A DNA stretch of 64,000 nt from Pseudomonas pergaminensis (GTDB lineage: Bacteria > Pseudomonadota > Gammaproteobacteria > Pseudomonadales > Pseudomonadaceae), in assembly GCF_024112395.2 (NCBI RefSeq), contig NZ_CP078013.2:1240001-1304000 (forward strand), read 5' to 3'. Shown one piece after another: positions 1 through 8,096 of the stretch. A model generated the notes under the pieces. It saw only the letters and a program-made list of their open reading frames with translations, had not been told where the DNA came from and did no database searches. A program made the translations under genes and the position numbers. Position 1 is the stretch's first letter; each line of letters begins with the position of its first letter.

Positions 1-2170
1 TGCCGCCCAGGCTAGGCACGCCCATGGTCAGCGGGATCGGAACCGGCGAGCTGTCACGCACGGTGCCGTTCTTGTGCATCCAAAGGGTCTTGTGGGTGGT
101 CAGGTCGACCGCCGCCACGTAACCCCACGCCGGTGCCTGGCACGGCAGGCCCATTGGCGACAGCATGGCTTCGAGGATCACGCCGTACGGCGCGCCTTTG
201 TTCGGCTGCACGCCTTCGGTTTCGCTGACGCGTGGACCTTGCTTGGCGATGTCAGCGGCCGGGATCAGTTTCGATTTGAACGCCATGTAGCTTGGGTTCA
301 CGAAGGCAATCTGGCGAACCGGGTCGACGGAAATGCCGCCCCAGTCGAACACGCCGAAGTTGCCTGGGTAAACGATCGAGCCTTGCAGCGAAGGCGGGGT
401 GAAAGCACCGTCGTAGCGCATGGATTTGAAATCAATCCGGCACAGCATCTGGTCGAACGGCGTCACGCCCCACATGTCGCGCTCTTTGAGCGGCGGCGGC
501 ATGAAGTTCAGGTCGGACTTCGGTTGGGTTGGCGACGTGTGGTCGCCAGCGACTGCACCTTGCGGCACCGCCACTTCGTGGATCGGCACCACGGGTTGGC
601 CGGTGGCACGGTCCAGCACGTAGATGCTGCCTTGCTTGGTCGACGCCATGACTGCTTGCTTCACGCCATCAGCGGTCTTGATGTCGATCAGCGAAGGCTG
701 GCCGCCCACGTCCATGTCCCACAGGTCATGGTGGGTGAACTGGAAGGTCCACTTCACATGGCCGCTGTCGATGTCCAGAGCGGTCAGGCCGGCGCTGTAT
801 TTTTCCGAGTCTTCGGTACGGTCGCCGCCGTATTGGTCGGGCATCTGGTTGCCCATCGGCAGGTACAGCATGCCGAGTTTTTCATCCACGGCGAACATGG
901 ACCACATGTTCGGCGAGTTGCGGGTGTAGGTCTTGCCCTCGGCCAACGGGGTGGTGTCGTCCGGGTTGCCGCTGTCCCAGTTCCACACCAGCTTGCCGGT
1001 GTGCACGTCGAATGCGCGGATCACGCCGCTTGGCTCGTCGGTGGACACGTTGTCGGTGACGTGGCCGCCGATCACCACCAGGTTTTTAGTCACGGCCGGT
1101 GGCGACGTGGAGTAGTAACCGCCTGGGGCGAAGCTGCCGATATTGGCACGCAGGTCGACCTGGCCTTTGTCACCGAAGTCTTCACACATCTTGCCGGTGT
1201 CGGCGTTGAGGGCGATCAGACGGGTGTCGGCAGTCGGTACGAAAATCCGTTTCGGGCAGGCATTCGGTGCAGCGGCGGGGCTGGCGCTGCCGGTCGGGCT
1301 CTGCTCGGAAGCGTAGGCAGCGTCATCGTGATACGACACGCCACGGCAGGTCATGTGTGCCCAACCCTTGAAGTTTTCGGCACCCTGGCTGCTGATCTTC
1401 GGATCGAAGCGCCAGATTTCCTTGCCGGTGTCCGGGTCCAGTGCAATCACTTGGCTGTGCGGCGTGCACACGTAGAGCATGCCGTTGACTTTCAGCGGGG
1501 TGTTTTCCGCGGTGGTCTCACCTGGGTCGTTCGGGCCAGGGATGTCACCGGTACGGAAGGTCCACGCCGGGACCAGCTTGTGAGCATTTTCCGGGGTGAT
1601 CTGTGCCAGCGGCGAGTAGCGATCGCCAAAGGCCGAACGGCCGTAGGAGTTCCAGTCGCCATCGGCCTGGGACGGTGCAGCGCTGGCCATGCCGGGTACC
1701 GCGTCGCGGTCCAGTTGGCCTTTGATCTCACCCGGGTTGGTGAATTGGCTGGCAACGGCGGCAGCACCGGCGAGCACCACAGCCACGCTCAGCGCGCCAG
1801 TGCCCAGCGGGGCCGGCTGGCCACGCAGCAACGGACGGCGGAACCACGGGAGCAACATGACGATGCCCAGGGCGAACAGCAGCGCCAGGCGCGGCACCAA
1901 CTGCCACCAGTCCAGGCCGACTTCCCACAAAGCCCACACCGTACTGGCGAACAGTACCAGTGCGTACAGGCCGAGTGCGGCGCGGCGGGTGGCCAGCAAG
2001 AGGATGCCGGTCAGGGTGATGCCGATACCGGCCAGCAGGTAGTACAGCGACCCGCCGAGCATCGTCAGCTTGATACCCCCGGCCAGCAAGGCCAGGCCCA
2101 TGATCAGCAGCAAGACTCCGAGCAGCCTGGGCAGCAGGCGGCTTGGCGTTGAGGCACCGTCAGTGCTCAT
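1..2170 (-). CDS. gcd: membrane-bound PQQ-dependent glucose dehydrogenase, 3' end cut by window edge
   Basis: Oxidises glucose to gluconate in the periplasm with PQQ as cofactor and passes electrons to ubiquinone. Read on the minus strand, the protein starts MSTDGASTPSRLL and has about five hydrophobic membrane segments in the first ~140 residues. A quinoprotein beta-propeller follows, with typical stretches such as WNSYGRSAFGDRYSPL, GWAHMTCRGVSYHD, FVPTADTRLIALNADTG, LPMGNQMPDQYGGDRT and GVFDWGGISVDP. The family is usually about 800 residues; some 720 are present and the C terminus lies beyond base 1. The ATG at 2170 opens the first membrane segment. A long open frame on the opposite strand is only a GC-bias shadow. 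Recognition is firm from the membrane-plus-propeller layout. Confidence 0.95.
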   Translation of the reverse strand, partial: MSTDGASTPSRLLPRLLGVLLLIMGLALLAGGIKLTMLGGSLYYLLAGIGITLTGILLLATRRAALGLYALVLFASTVWALWEVGLDWWQLVPRLALLFALGIVMLLPWFRRPLLRGQPAPLGTGALSVAVVLAGAAAVASQFTNPGEIKGQLDRDAVPGMASAAPSQADGDWNSYGRSAFGDRYSPLAQITPENAHKLVPAWTFRTGDIPGPNDPGETTAENTPLKVNGMLYVCTPHSQVIALDPDTGKEIWRFDPKISSQGAENFKGWAHMTCRGVSYHDDAAYASEQSPTGSASPAAAPNACPKRIFVPTADTRLIALNADTGKMCEDFGDKGQVDLRANIGSFAPGGYYSTSPPAVTKNLVVIGGHVTDNVSTDEPSGVIRAFDVHTGKLVWNWDSGNPDDTTPLAEGKTYTRNSPNMWSMFAVDEKLGMLYLPMGNQMPDQYGGDRTEDSEKYSAGLTALDIDSGHVKWTFQFTHHDLWDMDVGGQPSLIDIKTADGVKQAVMASTKQGSIYVLDRATGQPVVPIHEVAVPQGAVAGDHTSPTQPKSDLNFMPPPLKERDMWGVTPFDQMLCRIDFKSMRYDGAFTPPSLQGSIVYPGNFGVFDWGGISVDPVRQIAFVNPSYMAFKSKLIPAADIAKQGPRVSETEGVQPNKGAPYGVILEAMLSPMGLPCQAPAWGYVAAVDLTTHKTLWMHKNGTVRDSSPVPIPLTMGVPSLGG

Positions 2171-2596
2171 AGTTGTGTTTCTCCGTTACGTTGGAATTAT
2201 GTAACCCCGTGCTTCACTGTAGATGACGATTCGGCGCGGGCTTGGTTCAGCGTTAATTCGGTTTTTCTGGGGATAGCAGGGTTATCCACAGGCGGGCGAG
2301 TTATCCCCACGCGCAGGTCGGTGTCAGACAGCGCTGTCTTTGAAAAGTGGGGAATTCGGCAAGATGGGGTCGACCGCGGACGTGAAACGTTTCAGTTTGT
2401 TGCGGCAAGGATAAGGTGCTGACGCGCCAAGAGAAAGCGCAAATCGCAAGATGCATCATTTCCGATTTGGTAACAGTGACAGAACGTCGCTGCAAAGGGC
2501 ACTGCAAAACCCGTAGGAGCCGGCTCGCCGGCGATGGCGATTTCAAGGACGCCATCGCCGGCAAGCCGGCTCCTACAGGTTAGAGTTGCGGTGTTT
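2171..2596. other. intergenic region between two leftward genes
   Basis: This 426-base gap holds the upstream region of gcd (left part) and the downstream region of the TonB receptor gene (right part). Apart from the REP pair at 2513-2577 I see no gene. Short open frames here are poor and lack ribosome binding sites. Confidence 0.6.
2513..2577. repeat. REP pair (inverted repeat), likely 3' hairpin of the TonB receptor gene
   Basis: Two arms of about 27 bases (GTAGGAGCCGGCTCGCCGGC... and its near-perfect reverse complement) flank an 11-base loop. The sequence is the common Pseudomonas REP type. It lies 20 bases past the stop of the leftward receptor gene, so it may stabilise or terminate that transcript. 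Confidence 0.8.
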
Positions 2597-4615
2597 TCAA
2601 AAGGTGGTTCGAACGCCGAACTGCACACTTCTACCCGGTGCCGGCGCAATGTCACGCAGGATCGAGCTGGCATAGCGCACCGTCTGGTTGGTGAGGTTTT
2701 CGCCGTTCACAAACGCCAGCCATTGGCTGCCACCGACATTGAACCGATACCCCGCGCTTGCCCCCAGGGTGGTGTAGCCGTCGGTGCCGCTTTCGTTATC
2801 TGGCACACGTCCTTGCCCTGCGGCATGTTCCACATCGATGCGCGCCTGCCAGCGATCCAGCTCCCACAGCAAGCCGCTGTTCAAACGCAGCGGTGCAATG
2901 CGCGGCAGGGCTTCGCCGGTGTCGAGGTTGGTGGCGCGGGTGTAGTCACCCGACAGCTCCAGGGCGAACTTGCCGTAGGCGCCTTCACCCAGCTTCCAGT
3001 GATCCTGGGCTTCGAAGCCGGCGAAACGGGCACGCACGCCGGAGTATTCGTACTCAGGGATGCCGGCGGCGTCCTCTTCACCTTCGTCGTTCAAGGTACG
3101 ACCGGTGCCCAGCAAGCCGATGTAATTGGAGAAGCGGCTGTAGAACACACCGAAGCTGCCCTTGTGGGTGCCATTGTCAAAGCGCAGGGCCAGGTCGCTG
3201 GACACGGCTTTTTCTTTCTTCAAGTTGGCGTTGCCCAGTTCATAGGTGCCGGTGGCGACGTGGGCACCGTTGGCATACAGCTCGTAGAAGGTCGGCGCGC
3301 GCTCGGTGTAGCCCAGGGTCGCGGCCAGGGACCAGATGGGCGTGAGGGTGTAGACCGCCCCCGACGACAGGCTGCCGGCGGTGAAATCGTTGGATTTGTC
3401 CGCACCGGCAAAACGCGCGTTGCCCTTGGCGTCCGGGTCCACGCTGGTGTGCTCCACCCGCCCGCCGAGGCTGAGTTTCAGGCGCTCGGTGGCCTGCATC
3501 TCTTCGAGGATAAACAGCGCGCCGGCGTTAGTGTCGGTCTGTGGCACGAAGGCTTCTTCACCAAGGGCCGAGAACTCGTTGCGGGTCACCTGGGCACCGA
3601 CCACGCCATCGAATGGGCCGATCGGCTGGTGACGGGCTTCAACGCGGGCTTCGTAGCCTTTGTTCTTGAAGATCGTGCCGGTTTCGCCACCTTCGATCTC
3701 GCGGTGCTCGTAGTCGGTGTAGCCGGCATCGAGTTTCACCGAGGTGAACGGGCCTTGCAGGTTGCGGATCTCGGACGCAAACGCGTAGTGATCCTGCTTC
3801 ATGCGGATGCGCACGTCCTGCTCGGCGGGCGAGCCGTAATTGGCGTCGTAATTGCTGTAGGACAGCCCAGCGTAACCGTCGTCCCAGGTGTAGGAACCAC
3901 CCACGGCGCCGCCGTCCTGGCGCCCGTCGCTATTGCCCAGGCGGCCGTTTTTGCCGGGTGCGTCTTCGGTTTCCGGGGCGTGGCGGCTGCGGGCCTGGCC
4001 GGGGATTTTCAGGTCGTTGAATTCCCGCGCGTTGGCGTCCAGGTGCAAGGCAAAGGTGCCGTTGCCGGCTTCCAGCTTGCCGGCGCTGCTGCGTGTGGTG
4101 TCAGCGCCGCCGTAGCGCAGTTCACCGGCACCGTGGATGCCTTCGATGGCTTCGGTGGGGATGCGGTTGTCAAAGGTGTTGACCACGCCGCCAATGGCGC
4201 TGCCGCCATACAGCAGGGCGGCGGGGCCGCGCACGATTTCGATGCGGTCAACGTTGACCGGGTCCAGTGGCACCGCATGGTCGTAGGACAGCGACGACGC
4301 ATCCAGCGCACCCACGCCATTGCGCAGAATGCGAATGCGGTCGCCATCCTGGCCCCGGATGATCGGCCGACTGGCGCCAGGGCCGAAATACGATGACGAC
4401 ACGCCAGGTTGCTTGTTGAGGGTTTCGCCGAGGCTGCCTTTTTGTTGCAGGGTCAGGTCATCGCCTTCGAGCACGGTGGTGGGCGAGGCGAGTTGTTCGC
4501 TGCCCAGCGGGTTGCCGGTGATGACTTGGGGTTGCAGTTCAAGGGCGTGGGCTTCGGAGCAGATCAGCAGGGCGGCAGCGAGCGGGGACAGGCGCCACAG
4601 AGAAGAGAGGGACAT
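2597..4615 (-). CDS. znuD: TonB-dependent outer-membrane receptor, ZnuD-like zinc receptor
   Basis: Outer-membrane gated channel driven by TonB. The 672-residue protein has a signal peptide (to about residue 24, ...SEAHA), a plug domain (GETLNKQPGVSSSYFGPGAS, PIIRGQDGDRIRIL, DRIEIVRGPAALLYGG) and a beta-barrel ending in the C-terminal aromatic (VQFGVRTTF). The plug and the motifs THKGSFGVFYSRFSNYIGL and YASSILRDIAPAPGRS resemble the ZnuD family of zinc receptors as I remember it. A near-consensus Zur operator lies at 4660-4672, 45 bases upstream of the start, which independently supports zinc. Start: AAGGA lies 7 bases before the ATG at 4615. Other metals (copper, heme) cannot be excluded from sequence alone. 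Confidence 0.82.
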   Translation of the reverse strand: MSLSSLWRLSPLAAALLICSEAHALELQPQVITGNPLGSEQLASPTTVLEGDDLTLQQKGSLGETLNKQPGVSSSYFGPGASRPIIRGQDGDRIRILRNGVGALDASSLSYDHAVPLDPVNVDRIEIVRGPAALLYGGSAIGGVVNTFDNRIPTEAIEGIHGAGELRYGGADTTRSSAGKLEAGNGTFALHLDANAREFNDLKIPGQARSRHAPETEDAPGKNGRLGNSDGRQDGGAVGGSYTWDDGYAGLSYSNYDANYGSPAEQDVRIRMKQDHYAFASEIRNLQGPFTSVKLDAGYTDYEHREIEGGETGTIFKNKGYEARVEARHQPIGPFDGVVGAQVTRNEFSALGEEAFVPQTDTNAGALFILEEMQATERLKLSLGGRVEHTSVDPDAKGNARFAGADKSNDFTAGSLSSGAVYTLTPIWSLAATLGYTERAPTFYELYANGAHVATGTYELGNANLKKEKAVSSDLALRFDNGTHKGSFGVFYSRFSNYIGLLGTGRTLNDEGEEDAAGIPEYEYSGVRARFAGFEAQDHWKLGEGAYGKFALELSGDYTRATNLDTGEALPRIAPLRLNSGLLWELDRWQARIDVEHAAGQGRVPDNESGTDGYTTLGASAGYRFNVGGSQWLAFVNGENLTNQTVRYASSILRDIAPAPGRSVQFGVRTTF

Positions 4616-4659
4616 CGGACATTCCTTGGCAGATCGGGCAAAGAGATTGGTTAACTATA

Positions 4660-4672
4660 GTTACAATATAAC
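4660..4672. promoter_or_regulatory. putative Zur box upstream of the TonB receptor
   Basis: GTTACAATATAAC differs at one base from the palindromic gammaproteobacterial Zur core GTTATAnTATAAC. It sits between the receptor gene (start 4615, leftward) and the VF530 gene (start 4765, rightward), so it could control either. A similar site precedes the L31 gene at 46331. Confidence 0.65.
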
Positions 4673-4764
4673 ATCTCTTTTTCGCTGGGAACGGGAACTT
4701 TTTATAACTCGGCAGGCGGGTGATAAGGTGTGCACCTTCGTGACCCTTTTTTGATAGGCCCGGC

Positions 4765-4998
4765 ATGACCGCGACAAGCAACGACCCCCTCCACGGCGTG
4801 ACCCTGCAACACGTTCTCACCACGTTGGTGGCGCACTATGAATGGGAAGGCCTGGCCGAGCGCATTGATATCCGCTGCTTCAAGAGCGACCCGAGCATCA
4901 AGTCGAGCCTGACCTTTTTGCGCAAAACCCCGTGGGCGCGGGAGAAAGTCGAAGGCTTGTACGTGAAGCTGATGCGCACCAAACGCCCGCTGGATTGA
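4765..4998 (+). CDS. VF530 family small protein (DUF2132)
   Basis: A 77-residue protein with the family hallmarks: [21 protein letters not shown] near the N terminus, then [24 protein letters not shown] and a basic C-terminal helix ([13 protein letters not shown]). Members are described as small double-psi or helical DNA-binding-like proteins, but their biological role is not established. It is followed after 4 bases by the membrane protein at 5003 and is probably co-transcribed with it. It reads divergently from the ZnuD-like gene and shares its 149-base upstream region with the Zur box. Confidence 0.85.
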   Translation: MTATSNDPLHGVTLQHVLTTLVAHYEWEGLAERIDIRCFKSDPSIKSSLTFLRKTPWAREKVEGLYVKLMRTKRPLD

Positions 4999-5002
4999 CC
5001 CC

Positions 5003-5626
5003 ATGAAGCGGTTTGTTACGGCGGCAGCGTTGGCCGGTTGGGTGGGCTTGGCGATCCAGCAATACCTGATTTTCTATTCGCGCTGGTCGACCGGCGCCAG
5101 CCTGCTCGGCGGGCTGATTAACTTTTTCAGTTTCTTCACCGTGCTCACCAACACCTTGGCGGTGGTGGTGCTGAGTTATGCGCTGGTCGAGCGCGAATCA
5201 GCGGCAAAGCGGTTTTTCCTGGCGCCCTCGATCAGCAGTGGGATTGCCACGAGCATCGTCGTGGTGAGCCTGGCCTACAACCTGCTGCTACGGCATTTAT
5301 GGACGCCCACGGGTTTTCAGTTCATCGCGGATGAGTTGCTGCACGATGTGATGCCGGTGCTGTTCTTGATCTACTGGTGGCGGTGTGTGCCCAAGGGCAG
5401 TTTGCGGCTCAAGCACATTGGCGCGTGGGTGATCTACCCACTGGTGTACTTCGCCTATGCCCTGCTGCGCGGGGACTTGCTCGGGCAGTATCAGTACCCG
5501 TTCATAGACGTGAGCACCCTGGGTTATCCACAAGTATTCGTGAATGCCGGGGGGATTCTGGCGGGGTTTGTCGTGATCGCGCTGGCGGTGGTGGGGATGG
5601 ACCGTTACCTCGAGCGGGCACGGTAA
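5003..5626 (+). CDS. Pr6Pr family integral membrane protein
   Basis: A 207-residue protein with about six hydrophobic segments (AAALAGWVGLAIQQYLIF; LINFFSFFTVLTNTLAVVVL; ATSIVVVSLAYNLLL; VMPVLFLIYWWRCVP; WVIYPLVYFAYALLRG; AGGILAGFVVIALAVVG). The signature YPLVYFAYALLRG and the motif FFTVLTNTLA match the Pr6Pr (FAR-17a/AIG1-like) family, whose eukaryotic relatives are lipid hydrolases. No function is proven for bacterial members. The start lies 4 bases after the stop of the VF530 gene, so translation is probably coupled. Confidence 0.8.
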   Translation: MKRFVTAAALAGWVGLAIQQYLIFYSRWSTGASLLGGLINFFSFFTVLTNTLAVVVLSYALVERESAAKRFFLAPSISSGIATSIVVVSLAYNLLLRHLWTPTGFQFIADELLHDVMPVLFLIYWWRCVPKGSLRLKHIGAWVIYPLVYFAYALLRGDLLGQYQYPFIDVSTLGYPQVFVNAGGILAGFVVIALAVVGMDRYLERAR

Positions 5627-5633
5627 AACCGAA

Positions 5634-5653
5634 GGAGCCGGCAAACCGGCTCC
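5634..5653. repeat. short REP-type hairpin between convergent genes
   Basis: GGAGCCGG-CAAA-CCGGCTCC is a perfect 8-bp stem lying 7 bases after the stop of the Pr6Pr gene and 13 bases from the 3' end of the convergent siderophore-interacting gene. It may act as a shared 3' structure. No T-run follows on either strand. Confidence 0.6.
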
Positions 5654-5666
5654 TGCCAGGTCTGGG

Positions 5667-6416
5667 TTAGGCTTGCCAGTAACCGACGGCCTTGAGGAAT
5701 TCCTCGTTGACCTTGTGCGTGTCCAGCAACACACGCCGCACCTGGCGCGACCGCTTGCTTTCCGTCGCCACAAAACTGTACAGCGAGCCGCTCGGCAGGG
5801 TCAGGTTTTGCACGGTTTCGAGCAAGTCATCCTTGCCGCGCACCACCCATTTCACTTGCACATCGGCGGCACTGTTGAGGGCCTGCTGTTCTGCTGCGTC
5901 GGCGATTTCTATCACCGCCAGCACGGTGCGCCCGGCGGGTAATTCTTCCAGGCGGCGGGCGATGGCCGGGATCGCCGTTTCATCACCGATCAACAAGTAG
6001 CTGTCGAAGATATCCGGCACGATCATCGAGCCCCGTGGCCCGCCGATGTACAGGTGCTGGCCGACCTGCACTTGCTCGGCCCAGGTCGACGCAGGGCCAT
6101 CGCCGTGCAACACGAAGTCAATATCCAGCTCGCCGATGCTCAGGTCGAAACGTCGAGGCGTGTAGTCGCGCATGGCCGGCTGTGGACCGTCGCCCTTGAT
6201 GGTGAAGGTCGGGCTTTCCAGCGCGGCCTGTTCGGCCGCGTTCTGCGGGAACAGCAGCTTGATATGGTCATCGCTGCCCAGGCTGACAAACCCTGCCAGT
6301 TCCGGCCCGCCGAGGGTGATGCGGCGCATGCGCGGGGTGATGTCCACCACCCGCAGTACTTGCAGGCGGCGACGTTTGATTTCGTGGGTAACGCGATGGA
6401 TGGCTTGAGTATTCAT
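5667..6416 (-). CDS. siderophore-interacting protein (YqjH/ViuB-type ferric-siderophore reductase)
   Basis: Cytoplasmic flavoprotein that reduces ferric siderophores to release iron. The 249 residues contain the FAD-binding beta-barrel motif RDYTPRRFD (about residues 83-91), then FVLHGDGPASTWAEQ and the pyridine-nucleotide side YLLIGDETAIPAIARRLEELP. The SIP-type C-terminal part has VRGKDD and LYSFVATESKRSRQVRRVLLD. Its ATG overlaps the stop of the upstream PadR gene by four bases (ATGA), so the two form one operon. In E. coli yqjH and yqjI are divergent; here they are co-directional. Expression is presumably governed by the palindrome at 6988. Confidence 0.9.
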   Translation of the reverse strand: MNTQAIHRVTHEIKRRRLQVLRVVDITPRMRRITLGGPELAGFVSLGSDDHIKLLFPQNAAEQAALESPTFTIKGDGPQPAMRDYTPRRFDLSIGELDIDFVLHGDGPASTWAEQVQVGQHLYIGGPRGSMIVPDIFDSYLLIGDETAIPAIARRLEELPAGRTVLAVIEIADAAEQQALNSAADVQVKWVVRGKDDLLETVQNLTLPSGSLYSFVATESKRSRQVRRVLLDTHKVNEEFLKAVGYWQA

Positions 6417-6955
6417 TGGGCTTTCCCGTCGGCAATGGCTTGGGCGGTGCTGTTGAGCAGCGCCGCGACACGAACGATTTCTTCCGGGCTCCAGCGCCCG
6501 TGGTGCGAATGCAGGGCGTGGCGCAGGTTGTGCACCGCCTCGTGGATTTCCGGTGGGCGGTCCTGGCCGCGCAATGAGCGCTTGCTCACGTCGATGCGCA
6601 CGCGGATGCCTTCGAGGGCAACCGCCTGTTCGCTTAAGAAGAGACGACCGGCGTCGGTGATTGTGTAGCGTTTTTTTCCGCCTTCGGCGTCGCCGCTGAT
6701 CAACTCACTTTCTTCGAGGAAGGTCAGGGTCGGGTAAATCACGCCGGGGCTGGGGGTGTAGGCGCCGTCGAACAGGCTTTCGATCTGGCGGATCAAGTCA
6801 TAGCCGTGGCAGGGCTGCTCGGCGATCAGCGCCGGCAGCAACAGTTTCAGGTCGCCTGGGGCAAATACCCGTGGGCCACGGCTGCCGCGCTCGCGGCCAG
6901 GCCGCTTGTCGAAGCCGTCGTGGCTGTGGGGAGGGTGGGGGTGGTGCTCTCTCAT
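6413..6955 (-). CDS. PadR-family regulator with His-rich N terminus (YqjI-like)
   Basis: Winged-helix repressor of the PadR family. The protein begins MREHHPHPPHSHDG, a His-rich tail like that of nickel-responsive YqjI. The PadR domain follows (LKLLLPALIAEQPCHGYDLI, GAYTPSPGVIYPTLTFLEE, GKKRYTITDAGRLFL) and then a C-terminal helical dimerisation region. I start it at 6955 because GGAG lies 9 bases upstream; longer in-frame starts lack a binding site. It overlaps the siderophore-interacting gene by 4 bases. A perfect 14-bp palindrome 33 bases upstream is a likely autoregulatory site. Metal response is inferred from the His-rich tail and the gene pairing. Confidence 0.87.
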   Translation of the reverse strand: MREHHPHPPHSHDGFDKRPGRERGSRGPRVFAPGDLKLLLPALIAEQPCHGYDLIRQIESLFDGAYTPSPGVIYPTLTFLEESELISGDAEGGKKRYTITDAGRLFLSEQAVALEGIRVRIDVSKRSLRGQDRPPEIHEAVHNLRHALHSHHGRWSPEEIVRVAALLNSTAQAIADGKAQ

Positions 6956-6987
6956 TGCTTCGCTCTCCGTCATGGTTAGATACAACG

Positions 6988-7001
6988 TAAGATATATCTT
7001 A
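6988..7001. promoter_or_regulatory. perfect 14-bp palindrome, likely PadR/YqjI operator
   Basis: TAAGATATATCTTA is a perfect dyad in the upstream region of the PadR gene. PadR-family repressors bind such AT-rich palindromes over their own promoters, so this is a natural operator for the regulator-reductase operon. Confidence 0.6.
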
Positions 7002-7469
7002 TGGCGTGAGCAAGCTTTTCTGACCAACGGCACGCTATGTGCGGTCGCTATGGGCGTGGTCTGCAACGGAGGGTCTATACCTATTAGAGCAACTACTCAA
7101 GTTGATCTTTGGCGGTGTCCTACACAACTTTCAGCGGCGTGTTATTACCTGATTTAAACGGCGTGTAATACCATTCCCTCAGAGAACTTCGTTAATAAAA
7201 CATTCTCATTAAGTGAATGTAGTTCATTTCTTACAGATGCATTTTAAGTTTTGGCTAAATGCCATCTTATTCCTATTAAGTTGATCGGCACCAAGCTACG
7301 CAATACAAGGCGTTTGCCTGCTTACTTGTCATTTCAATCGCTGGATACTTGTCGGGCGTTTGAGTGCGGGCAACGGCTTGCCTCAATGCAAGTAATTGGA
7401 AAGTGCAAGCTCCCTACTTTCTAGTTGTTACCCGAAATCGTGAATTATCAACAAAACAGGTATTGAACT
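7002..7469. promoter_or_regulatory. AT-rich control region upstream of the fimbrial operon
   Basis: This stretch is visibly richer in A and T than its surroundings and holds no convincing gene. Three similar elements lie about 24-25 bases apart: GGCGGTGTCCTACAC at 7111, GGCGTGTTATTACC at 7135 and GGCGTGTAATACC at 7160. They look like spaced half-sites for an unidentified regulator. The fimbrial promoter must lie between here and 7470, but I could not place -35 and -10 boxes with confidence. Confidence 0.4.
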
Positions 7470-7967
7470 ATGTTCAAAAAAATTGCCGTAGCGGCATCGT
7501 TGGTTGCGGTCGTTCTGGATGCTTCCATAGCCCTCGCTGCGGATGATGCGCGTAGCACCGTCAACATCGTCGCCGACATCCCGAACAAGCAGTTCCACGT
7601 AAAGCCGCGCAACCCGGACTTCGGTAAGAACGAGGTCATGAACTACAACCCAGTGAGCGGTGAGCTGAGCGGCCTGCGTGCGACCTTCGATGTGAAAAAC
7701 ACAGAAGGCTCGGTGCATGCCTTTATCGAAGGGGGTCCAACGGCTGCCGCGCTCTATAACGGTAGCGAAACCATCGCGCTGACCAACACTTTCAATGGCG
7801 TTGTGCTGACGGCCACCCCGCAGGAAGTGGTCGACGATCCTCAATCCACCCCCGGCACTCAGGCCGACCTGGTGGTCACTCCCGCCAAGCCGCTGGATAC
7901 CCAGAACGGCCTGTTTACCGCGGCCTACACCCTGATGTTCTACTCCGAGCCACGTTCGGCGCCCTAA
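7470..7967 (+). CDS. CS1-type fimbrial major pilin
   Basis: Structural subunit of an alternative (CFA/I, CS1, class 5) chaperone-usher fimbria. The 165-residue precursor has a signal peptide (MFKKIAVAASLVAVVLDASIALAA). The mature protein shows the family pattern: TVNIVADIPNKQFHVKP, VMNYNPVSGELSGLRATFDV, and a C-terminal YTLMFYSE strand. It is 38 percent or so alike by eye to the second subunit at 11444 (shared MNYNPV-S-LS-LRA-FDVKNT). It is the first gene of the operon and is followed by a strong hairpin that probably raises its level relative to the usher. Confidence 0.85.
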   Translation: MFKKIAVAASLVAVVLDASIALAADDARSTVNIVADIPNKQFHVKPRNPDFGKNEVMNYNPVSGELSGLRATFDVKNTEGSVHAFIEGGPTAAALYNGSETIALTNTFNGVVLTATPQEVVDDPQSTPGTQADLVVTPAKPLDTQNGLFTAAYTLMFYSEPRSAP

Positions 7968-8021
7968 GCACCACCGTGTAAATCACCGCCTTTGATCGCG
8001 AAGATCAGGGGCGCTTGGTGT

Positions 8022-8060
8022 AAGGCCGGCCAGCCGTTCTGGCTGCCGGCCTTGTTTATC
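8022..8060 (+). terminator. hairpin between pilin and usher (partial terminator/attenuator)
   Basis: AAGGCCGGCCAGCC-GTTCT-GGCTGCCGGCCTT forms a 13-bp stem with one bulged C, followed by GTTTATCT. It lies 54 bases after the pilin stop and 44 before the usher start. Such structures in pilus operons let most transcripts end after the abundant pilin or protect its mRNA. The T-run is short, so partial termination is more likely than full. Confidence 0.6.
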
Positions 8061-8096
8061 TCGTGCCAACTTTCAGCATTAACGAGTATTGCGCTC

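Noticed and set aside
9..60. Possible end of gcd within the window
   Set aside because: The frame stays open to base 1 and the conserved C terminus is not reached, so the gene is cut by the edge.
74..2152. Long open frame on the plus strand opposite gcd
   Set aside because: It is the antisense shadow of gcd in GC-rich DNA; the minus strand gives a fully recognisable dehydrogenase.
2534..4396. Long plus-strand frame opposite the TonB receptor
   Set aside because: No recognisable domain, poor composition (Gly/Val/Ala/His-rich antisense pattern); the receptor on the other strand is clear.
7992..8096. N-terminal extension of the usher
   Set aside because: It translates through the intercistronic hairpin and hides the signal peptide that begins at 8097.
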